A stretch of DNA of 34,070 nucleotides. Source: Candidatus Nitrosocosmicus sp. Its GTDB lineage: Archaea; Thermoproteota; Nitrososphaeria; Nitrososphaerales; Nitrososphaeraceae. The notes under the pieces were generated by a model. The model searched no databases and was not told the origin of the DNA. It saw nothing but the letters and a program-made list of their open reading frames with translations. Every line of letters starts with the position of its first letter. Position 1 is the first letter of the stretch. Shown piece by piece: positions 26,941 through 34,070 of the stretch. Where the stretch lies: assembly GCA_029194465.1 (NCBI GenBank), contig JARFXS010000033.1, positions 1 through 34,070 of the forward strand. The letters run 5' to 3'. The translations under genes and the position numbers were made by a program.

Positions 26941-27399
26941 ATGAATAAGACAATTGATAAAATAGATGCTAAGATATTAGGTTTAATGGTTTTGGGAATG
27001 ACTAACAAGCAGATATCTCATAATCTAGATCTACCGCTTTCAACCATTCAGAGAAGAACGCGAATTCTATTAGCTGGAGGGATAGTAACATCTCAAGTGC
27101 AAATAAACTATCATAAATTTGGATTTAAAACAGGACTTTTACATATATACTTGAAAGATGGTAATATTCAAGAAATATCCAAAAATATCTACGATCTAGA
27201 TGGAATTACTTCTGTGGAAATTCATATAGGCAATTCAGATATTTTAGGCAATGTAGTTTACAAAGACAGTAACGACTTGCTTACTTTAATTACCTCAATA
27301 AAAGGCATGAATGGAGTAGAAAGAATTGTATGGTCTGAAAGAGTTTACCAAACTCCTTCTAAAACGAATGGAAAGTTGATTAGTATTCTAAGCACATGA
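26941..27399 (+). CDS. Lrp/AsnC-like transcription regulator (152 aa)
   Basis: Intact and of classical Lrp length. ATG 26941 is preferred over an upstream in-frame TTG at 26911 because the paralogue at 24065 aligns from about here. HTH: IDAKILGLMVLGMTNKQIS, then LDLPLSTIQRRTRILL (about residues 7-45). RAM domain: GFKTGLLHIYLKDG, a beta strand ending VEIHIGNSDILGNVVYKD, helix SNDLLTLITSIKGM, and VERIVWSERVYQTPS. The GNSDILGNVVY segment corresponds to the ligand-pocket loop of AsnC proteins. It is the functional sister of the frameshifted gene at 24065. Ligand and targets unknown. Confidence 0.85.
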   Translation: MNKTIDKIDAKILGLMVLGMTNKQISHNLDLPLSTIQRRTRILLAGGIVTSQVQINYHKFGFKTGLLHIYLKDGNIQEISKNIYDLDGITSVEIHIGNSDILGNVVYKDSNDLLTLITSIKGMNGVERIVWSERVYQTPSKTNGKLISILST

Positions 27400-27727
27400 A
27401 TTAATTATGATTCGCTGTTTCGACACGAAAATAAAAACTTTTGAACGTTTGAGCGCTTTTAGGTATATTTAGAAGGTTATGCGCCAGGGAACGTTTGGAA
27501 AAGGGTAATAGATTATTTTGTATATTGCCAAATTATATAAAGCGTTAATCAACCCTTATACTTTATTCAGCATTCGTTTCCTACTAATATGAAATGACTT
27601 AATGAAAGAGGATCATTGGGCATCATTCTAACAAATTTATTAAGCGTCGTAGGCAAGGTTTATCAAGTTCTATTTGCTAACGTAATTAGAATGCTAAAAA
27701 AAATTAGCAGTTATTAGATGTCTAAGT
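27400..27727. other. Intergenic, nothing recognised
   Basis: No supported feature between the regulator and the minus-strand interrupted gene. Confidence 0.4.
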
Positions 27728-27979
27728 TTAAGTTACTACTTGAGGCATACCTTGCTTTTGAAATTCTTCTTGTGCTTCTGGCAGGTTATCACCAGCTGGA
27801 CTCCTTTGTGTAATAGGTGGATCTTTTGAATGTCCTTTGCCTCCAGGTTTATAACCTCCGTTTAGTTTCGCCGGAGTTATAGCCTCTTAGGCTAAGTATT
27901 CATTCATTAGAACATTTTTTCATTCTTTATTGACACCTGGTTCACCCTCTTCATATTCTCCATCATTCGAATTTGTCAT
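27728..27979 (-). pseudogene. Small hydrophilic gene with two in-frame stops
   Basis: From ATG 27979 a single frame runs 83 codons to the TAA at 27728, interrupted by TGA at codon 20 (27922-27920) and TAA at codon 31 (27889-27887). It begins MTNSNDGEYEEGEPGVNKE, then reads KNVLMNEYLA, and after the second stop EAITPAKLNGGYKPGGKGHS, KDPPITQRSPAGDNLPEAQE and a tail ending MPQVVT. The polar, Gly/Pro-rich composition suggests a small disordered protein. Single substitutions from TGG and from CAA or GAA would explain both stops, with no indel. Recent inactivation or stop readthrough are the alternatives. Confidence 0.6.
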
Positions 27980-28693
27980 GCACAACTATCATAGAGATAT
28001 TAAATTACACCGATTACTAATACGCGGTAAAGAAACTATTGTAAGGCATTAGTTACAAACCAAGTCAAATGGCATTTATTTAAATGAGAAATTTACTTCA
28101 TTCAGATATTATTTCAGAACATTTGTAATCAAAAGTATTGTATTTCCATCACTCCAATTTTAATGGGAACATTTTTGATATTTTGGATTATTGTTCATTA
28201 AATCTGAAAGGCCAGATGTTTTTCAGAAACTGTATTACTATCGTCGATACTAGTCTCTTCAAAAAACAAGTCTAATTGGTTATCCATATCACTATGCGGA
28301 CATATTGGCAAATTATTTAATTTCTAAGATCTAAACTCAATATCCCACTATCATCTTATATTAGATTTTGAATCTACATTTATTCTTAAGACATATACTC
28401 ATGTCTGCGTGTAAAATATAAAAACTAAAATAAAGAATATGAGGATCACTTGTCCAGAGTTATCTTGCATATAAAGTATTTGTCAAAAGGAAGATTCATT
28501 CATAAGTTAAGCCTTTATTGTCTCAATTTAGATTTATCTAAAATTGTGATCTTAACTTGTAGATATACGAATATTCTTGGATAATTCAAGAAAAAATTTG
28601 ATCAATGGCATGCAAATATTATTTTTAAATGATAATATGAACAAATTGACAACTATTATATAGTTCAAATGTTATTTACCCGCTGTATTTGAT
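27980..28693. other. Spacer upstream of the MEDS-type gene
   Basis: No intact gene of size. A short minus-strand frame around 28220-28310 (contains MDNQLDLFFEETSIDDSN) is open and acidic but too short to call. Confidence 0.35.
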
Positions 28694-29386
28694 TTGGAAC
28701 CTCACGAACCTGATGCAAATAACGATGATTTACTAAAAAATCAAGTAAGAACTCTGATAAATTTACACAAAACATTTCAGGTTGAAAACAAATTATTTGC
28801 AAAGCTAACTTCAAATGTTCAACATATTTTACTAATTTATGAAAATAATAATGATTTGGACATTTACATCAAACAATATATAAACGAAGGCCTGAAATGG
28901 TGGGAGTTGTGTATCCATGCCACTGTCAACTTAATGAGTGAGAATTACATCAAAAACTTTGCTTCAGGAATTGAGGATTATCGCAAGAATAGAGAAGAGT
29001 GCAATTTAATAATGTTGAATATGCAACCTTACTACAAAAAAGCGGTAGAAGGAGACCTCAAACTTTTCGACAAGTTTGCCAAACAGATCCTATCTCGAAT
29101 AGGAAAGGATTGCAATGGCGGATTACCCAAGAAAGTACGTATAACTATCGACTGCGCCAGTCAACTAATCAAAAATGGATATTTTGATCAATTTGCTGCT
29201 TTGGAGACCTGGTGAAACCAAAAACCATTTCCCGGATCATATCTATGCATCTATACAAAGTTATTGTTAAATAAATTTCCAAGTAATGTATATTTTTCTA
29301 CACTTTTCCATACTCATGACACTGTAATCGATACTAATGGGAGAAAAATAACCGAAGATAAGAATTTTGAAAGACAAAAAGGATAG
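28694..29386 (+). pseudogene. MEDS-type sensory protein with in-frame UGA
   Basis: The TTG-started frame encodes 173 residues, meets TGA at 29213-29215, then stays open for 56 more codons to TAG 29384-29386. The N-terminal part matches the MEDS (DcmR-type sensory) pattern: QHILLIYENNNDLD, YINEGLKWWELCIHAT (about residues 44-78). The middle part includes KVRITIDCASQLIKNGYFDQ. After the UGA comes PFPGSYLCIYTKLLLNKF and FSTLFHTHDTVIDTNGRKIT, the expected final strand and helix of the domain. The decayed paralogue at 33377-33955 aligns on both sides of the stop (FHDVIIDCEGQELTEY), so the extension is truly part of the family. MEDS domains sense small molecules or signals and often pair with regulators or kinases. 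Possibly a new nonsense mutation, or readthrough. Confidence 0.7.
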
Positions 29387-29540
29387 AATAATGGCATTGA
29401 ACCTTAGATGATACACCATAGATCATGATTTCAAAATTGAATAGGATACCAAGATTTGCCTTCAAAAGATTCCGAAAAAGACAGATTATGGCGAAGAAAA
29501 TGTCAAACATAAAAATCCAAAGTAAAACCAAATTCAACAA

Positions 29541-29918
29541 ATGAATCAAAAAATACCGCTTATGCTCGCTGAATCAGAGGAAGAGCTAATATCTCTATTT
29601 ATCATTTGTTTTGTTTATAATGATTTTGAACCTATTATTGTGGATGAAGGAGAAAAAGGCTATTGACAGATCTCTCCAAGCCAAGGATGAGTGATAGGAT
29701 TATGATGCGTTGTCATTGATACCGATCTGGAGAGATGTAGAGGGATTGGATATTGTCTAATAAATTAACGAAAGTGACAACTCAAAGGATAGTTTTGATA
29801 ACAACGCGAATGAAGGAGCAGCTACCATTTGACTGTATTAAGACTGCAGGGAATAGAGGACATAGCTATTCTCACAATGTCTTTTGAACTGTCCAATTTG
29901 GTCGCAGCGCTTAAATAA
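29541..29918 (+). pseudogene. Broken single-domain receiver protein
   Basis: ATG 29541 starts MNQKIPLMLAESEEELISLF, then CFVYNDFEPIIVDEGEKGY and a TGA at 29664. Further on, CVVIDTDL supplies the central Asp strand. A shifted frame gives QRIVLITTRMKEQL (fourth strand with Thr). The end, back in the first frame, is IEDIAILTMSFELSNLVAALK before TAA 29916-29918. The order matches a receiver domain. The usual Lys-Pro of the last strand reads Met-Ser, so function may have weakened before the frame broke. It lies just downstream of the MEDS gene, on the same strand. Confidence 0.6.
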
Positions 29919-30073
29919 TATTTTATCCTCGCAGGTTTTGCATAATCTCTATTTCAGTCACGCATTGCACGTGCGAACATACAAATAATATGCGTTCCAC
30001 AACAGACACTCAATATTTACCTCATCACGATTTCCTACATCAATATTTACAACTTAATGTTAGTACTTTAGTT

Positions 30074-31045
30074 TTATTTTTTGTGTTTGTCAATTTCAGT
30101 TACAACCTTTTTTATATAGTCTGTCATTTCAGTTTCAGTCAATGACGACTCCACTCCTGACTCTTCTGTTTTCTCGGTCAACTTCTTCGTAATGGTTAGT
30201 ACTCTAGACTCCAACTCCTTCCGCCTATGAGCTGTACCCAAACTACCAAGGAGTTTTGATTGTTCCGTTACAGAATTCTTGATTGATCGAAGCAATGCTG
30301 TATCCTGAGAAACAATAAGGGCAGAAGAATAAAGACCTATATAGATTAAGTAACACGATAACCCAATAAAAGATATTGAAATAAGACCGAACGGCGGATA
30401 AGCCGCTTGAGCTGCCATAGCAGATCCTGTAATATAAAATAAAAGGAATCCATAGGCTGCACATATCATGTAGTTTCTAGTTGGAGTATCTTTCCCCAAA
30501 GTTTTAGCTATGGTCAAAAAGGAAATTCCAAATATTATGCCAGTAAAGACCCCTCCAAGAGAAAAAATACGAATATACATAATTGCATTAGCATCTGTAG
30601 ATGGACTAAAGTAACCTAATACGAATAGAGGAAAAGTTATGTTGTAATAGACAAGAGATGAAATCATTATTGCCCAAAACTTGAATTTTCCGAATTTTTT
30701 ATAAGTTTGATACAGCAATTTAACACTACCCACCCAGGTCAAAATATAGGCAATAGTAGAAGATAAAAGGGAAACGGTTTCCACATGTATGCCAAATGAA
30801 TCGTTACTAAGTTCAGGAAAATAGGCGATACTATTTGAAGAGATGATTGAATTTTGCTGCATTAACATATCAATTTGGCCAATTAAACTAAAAATCCCGT
30901 TAATTACATATGCCACCATGGAAAATGCAAATATTAACACCATGACATTTCGGTTATAATTTCTATACCATGAAAAGAAGTCATAAGCCAAAAATGTTAG
31001 GATACTAATCCAGATTCCGTAGTTTACTAGATAAGGGATATACAA
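30074..31045 (-). CDS. Polytopic membrane protein, N terminus frameshifted
   Basis: The open frame begins at a TTG (31045) and encodes 323 residues with about seven transmembrane segments (near 8-25, 33-56, 90-112, 122-145, 156-180, 190-212, 218-242). A charged cytoplasmic tail of about 80 residues with helical, coiled-coil-like sequence follows (RRKELESRVLTITKKLTEKT). Upstream the same frame stays open but without a start codon (LFTIAAQYTNAFILAIIFQI, another membrane helix). A frame one base off starts at TTG 31260 (MRIALFLGLIIVFILESYFI) and ends at 31072. Joining them near 31135 gives a protein with about nine helices. A sensor-like role is suggested by helices plus coiled tail, but no known domain is seen. 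Confidence 0.6.
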   Translation of the reverse strand: MYIPYLVNYGIWISILTFLAYDFFSWYRNYNRNVMVLIFAFSMVAYVINGIFSLIGQIDMLMQQNSIISSNSIAYFPELSNDSFGIHVETVSLLSSTIAYILTWVGSVKLLYQTYKKFGKFKFWAIMISSLVYYNITFPLFVLGYFSPSTDANAIMYIRIFSLGGVFTGIIFGISFLTIAKTLGKDTPTRNYMICAAYGFLLFYITGSAMAAQAAYPPFGLISISFIGLSCYLIYIGLYSSALIVSQDTALLRSIKNSVTEQSKLLGSLGTAHRRKELESRVLTITKKLTEKTEESGVESSLTETEMTDYIKKVVTEIDKHKK

Positions 31046-31260
31046 GATGTAAGTATCATATCTCTGCTCAGTTAGTATTTGAAAAATGATTGCAAGTATA
31101 AAAGCGTTTGTATATTGCGCGGCAATAGTAAATAATACATGACATCAAGATGGAAGGCTCTTACACGATCCGATTTATTTATATTTTTAATATATTTTAT
31201 TATAAAATATGATTCTAGAATAAAGACTATTATCAAACCTAAGAATAATGCTATCCTCAA

Positions 31261-32578
31261 AGAAGATAAATATCCCGAAATGAAATCGGCAACAATACCA
31301 AAACAAATCTATCAGAACACAAATGATTGTAACAATTATTACCATGAAAAGTTTATTGTTATTTAATTTAGGTGGATAAAACTCTCTGAAAGAAATTCCC
31401 CGCCGGCATAATTCTACATCGTATATTTTATCCGCAAGTTACATATAAAGTGTTTTTGAACACTTTGAAATTTAGACTCAGAATTCAATAATTATGCAAC
31501 CGTGAAGGTAGGGGCGAAGTTTTCGGATTCGTGTTACTTGAACAAATACATTAATACTTCGCGCTATTGTCAGTCTCCTCGATATTTGTTTAGACTATAA
31601 GATTTAACAATGGTATGCGGATTATTTCTTTGAGTGATGATTTTGATGAGAGTTAGGTATAAGCAATTTAAAAGTGCAGTATTGAAAGTCATACCAGAGT
31701 TCTAGTAATGAACGTTAATTCGAGTAATTAGAACTTTGTATGACTATTGTTACTGATTGAAGGCCATAAAATAGAACTAAAATATTTGGGATTGCGACAT
31801 AATAATAATGCTTTATCTCAAACATCAATTCGTCAATCACTTTTCTAAATAAACTTTATGTCAGTACACTTTAAACCATGGTCAATAGAAAAATTTAATC
31901 AAATTTACCTGAATCAAGCATGTGAAATGATAGCCATAATGACCATGCAAATAATCAACCTCTTGCAATGACAACAGCCATTAAAAGATATAATACATCA
32001 CGAGAATTATCAAGGAAGGTTACTAAAAGAGTATTCATAATAGGCCAGGCAGTATAGAACCCGACATTTACTAAAATAATAATTCGGATAGGTAGGCAGA
32101 TATGTAGATACCAATATACATAGAAAACTAGTTTGAAATGTCTACTCTAATATTGATCAATAACGACCTATATATCATTGGCAAAATATCAATAGATGAA
32201 GGATCCGATTAGATAAATTTATGGAAAAGATAATTAAGACTGATTCGCCCTGCTAATAGAACTTGTTATAGAAGCTCTATGATTCTCCAGGGGGAAATTA
32301 CCAGTAAATTGACGTTTTCTAATATTAAGTAATATTAATATATAATATCCTAACAATACTTTTATTTGTTATCATTTTAGAGATCCGATTTCACAGCAAA
32401 CTTCATGATAAATATTCATCCTAATGACGTAGTATCATGCTCTTAATTAATCATTGATAAAAGTTAAGTCCAAAGATGATGGTATAGATATAGTTTATTT
32501 AGCACTTATGATCCGATAGAACTAATTTTCTTTGTAAAAAGAGGTATTTGAGGAATAATCAAAGTATAATCAATGAAC
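31261..32578. other. Long gene-poor stretch
   Basis: No supported gene in 1.3 kb. A minus-strand frame near 32040-31880 (starts MNTLLVTFLDNSRDVLYLLM, with stops after 28 and 49 codons) is weakly protein-like. It may be yet another remnant, at low confidence. Confidence 0.35.
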
Positions 32579-32920
32579 TTATTCTGTCGTTGTAACACCA
32601 ATGCAAGTGCCCATTAGCAGCAAGGATTAGCTTAGTCCAAATGTTTCCCCGTTATCATCACTAACTCTCATGACAGGGTCTCAGAAGTTTGATTTGATTC
32701 CCACCAGGTAATACATTATTATCATCATCTGAGGCTATCTCTGCTCTTGATAGAATCCAGTTTTGCTAGAGTTACTTAAATTAATCTTATCTTCAAAAGT
32801 AACACCACCATCGTTAGATGCTCTAAATAAGACTTCATCATTGTTATTGACTGTGTTGTTGGTCCACCAAGTAACGTACATTTTCGCCTGCTATAGTAGG
32901 AGGGGCAAATCTCAAGGGTA
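32579..32920 (-). pseudogene. Broken Asp-box (BNR-repeat) exported protein
   Basis: Several frames on the minus strand give consecutive pieces of a BNR/sialidase-like beta-propeller protein. They are LRFAPPTIAGEN, then VTWWTNNTVNNNDEVLFRAS, then the Asp box SNDGGVTFE and INLSNSSKT. After a shift comes RAEIASDDDNN, then TWWESNQTSET, then VMRVSDDNGETFG, a second Asp box (SxDxGxTF). At least four frameshifts separate them. Such Asp-box repeat proteins are common secreted proteins of these archaea. Both ends are missing or unrecognisable. A plus-strand frame across the same DNA is only its shadow. Confidence 0.7.
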
Positions 32921-33376
32921 TGGGTGCAAATACCTCATTCTACATATATCAGCGTTAGGAATACCTGTTATTAATAGTGGCAGCAACCAGCAATAATACC
33001 AACTCTAGATACAGGGTAAATCCATCATTCATATGGTGTATCATGGATTTGATATAAAAACAGTAGTTCATCTTGGATTACAAATAATAATCCAGAATGC
33101 AGGAGATAATTTGATATGATAATATAGTGATTTGGAGATGTTAATCGTTTTGCTCTTGGATGTTTAATTATAAATCAATGGTAATAGCACCACATCAAGT
33201 GGGAGAAATAATGAGCTTGAATCAATAAATTTTCTAATTTACATTCAAATGAGCAACATTTTGATCAGTTCAAAAAAATTATGTTTGAGAAATATCAGAG
33301 TTAATACTTTTATTTTAGAAGCTAACCAAATAACTCATGGACATGAGATGTCCGTCTAAAAGGGCATTATTATAAA
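32921..33376. other. Spacer between two broken genes
   Basis: No frame I can assign. It may contain lost 5' sequence of the Asp-box gene. Confidence 0.35.
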
Positions 33377-33955
33377 TCATATCCGTTTTTTCAAGTTTGT
33401 GTATTCAGTTAACTCTTGTCCTTCGCAATCAATTATAACATCGTGGAATTGAATAGAGTGGAAAAATATGTCTCATCTTCAAATTTGGTAATTAATGATT
33501 TTGGATATGGACATACGCATGTTCCAGAGAAAGGATCTTGATGCCACCAATTTTCCAAGTTTCAGCACATCGATCAATTTATCCATCTTTGAATAATGAG
33601 TGTGCACAATCCTCAATTATCCTAATACACTTGTCTTTTCTTATCCTCCCCAATACAGATTTCTTTACTTTTTCAAAGATTCTGAATCAAACCTTCACCG
33701 CATTGATGATATCTCCAGATTCATCATAAGATTTCCTTGCGATAGGATATTATTATGGTAATCATCTATTTCTAAATTAAAGGGTTTTCATAATAGTTCT
33801 CTTGATAGGGTCAAAAGTTACACACATATAATCGTTATCTTGACAATCAATCGTTTACCGTATGTTACGATTGCTCTATCTAACTCTGCTTGTTCTTCAT
33901 ATAATAGCAAAATATGTCTTTTAGTATTGGGAGTCGCCAGAACATTAGTATTCAT
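33377..33955 (-). pseudogene. Heavily decayed MEDS-type sensory gene
   Basis: Starting at ATG 33955 the minus strand reads NTKRHILLLYEEQAELDRAI, the first strand and helix of a MEDS domain, then (shifted) NDYMCVTFDPIKRTI. Later come ESGDIINAVKV, KVKKSVLGRIRKDKCIRIIE and DCAHSLFKDG, then NWWHQDPFSGTCVCPYPKSL and ITKFEDETYF. It ends FHSIQFHDVIIDCEGQELTE before TGA at 33377. The order and the DCA.L...G and HD.VID elements match the gene at 28694. At least four frameshifts and several stops are needed. Clearly non-functional, but useful as a family guide. Confidence 0.65.
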
Positions 33956-34070
33956 GTTCTGACTTGTGTATATTTATCATGGTTTTTCCATCATCGTTAA
34001 ACCTTTGATATCAATTGTCATTTACATCGCACCTATGTGATTTCAAGCAATATTCAACAATGTTATAGAA

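Noticed and set aside
29334..29549. 71-codon hydrophobic minus-strand frame
   Set aside because: Antisense to the post-UGA end of the MEDS gene and the adjoining spacer; hydrophobicity is expected from AT-rich antisense.
32763..32996. 77-codon plus-strand frame
   Set aside because: Antisense to the Asp-box protein remnant, which has recognisable motifs on the minus strand.
33538..33729. 63-codon plus-strand frame
   Set aside because: Antisense to the decayed MEDS gene.
33377..33780. Similarity of IIEDCAHSL to DegT-type aminotransferases
   Set aside because: The surrounding text and the upstream YEE-containing domain fit the MEDS paralogue at 28694 better.

Overview
The window looks like a chromosomal stretch from an ammonia-oxidising archaeon of the Nitrososphaerota (Thaumarchaeota), probably near Nitrosocosmicus/Nitrososphaera. 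This is inferred from low GC, archaeal TATA-like boxes close to start codons, an archaeal PolB2 polymerase, expanded Lrp/AsnC-like regulators, MEDS-type sensors and many small secreted Thr/Ser/Asn-rich proteins. I see no rRNA, tRNA, CRISPR array or intact mobile element. Intact coding sequence covers only about a third of the window. Much of the rest holds broken genes that become visible when frames are read through stops and frameshifts.

Layout. 0.6-5.6 kb: a small winged-helix protein, a Nudix hydrolase of the ADP-ribose pyrophosphatase type, a family-B DNA polymerase of the PolB2 class with decayed proofreading motifs, and a four-helix membrane protein. 5.6-11.2 kb: sparse, with three small secreted proteins (one with exact 27-bp repeats), two overlapping small ORFs and several remnants. 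11.9-15.9 kb: a short-chain dehydrogenase, a patatin-like lipase and a small MscS-type channel. 16.3-18.7 kb: a 31-residue membrane microprotein, a 54-residue zinc-ribbon protein, and a secreted 45-bp-repeat protein whose signal peptide is one base out of frame.

19-30 kb is a decaying signalling and regulation region. It has a broken potassium channel (selectivity filter TVGYG interrupted by one extra base), five Lrp/AsnC-like paralogues (three intact, two frameshifted), two broken receiver-domain genes, a MEDS-type sensor with an in-frame UGA, and further remnants. 30-34 kb holds a polytopic membrane protein with a probable N-terminal frameshift, a broken Asp-box (BNR) exported protein and a heavily decayed second MEDS gene.

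The most useful observations are these. (1) The MEDS gene continues in frame beyond its UGA, and its decayed paralogue aligns on both sides of that stop. (2) About 111 bp encoding the helix-turn-helix is almost identical in two neighbouring regulators whose flanks have diverged, which suggests gene conversion. (3) A structured non-coding element recurs at about 4.8, 11.4 and 17.3 kb. (4) Several apparently small hypothetical ORFs are 3' or 5' pieces of larger broken genes. No operon-scale new system is demonstrated. The best candidate for one is the set of Lrp-like regulators, MEDS sensors and receiver domains at 21-30 kb.
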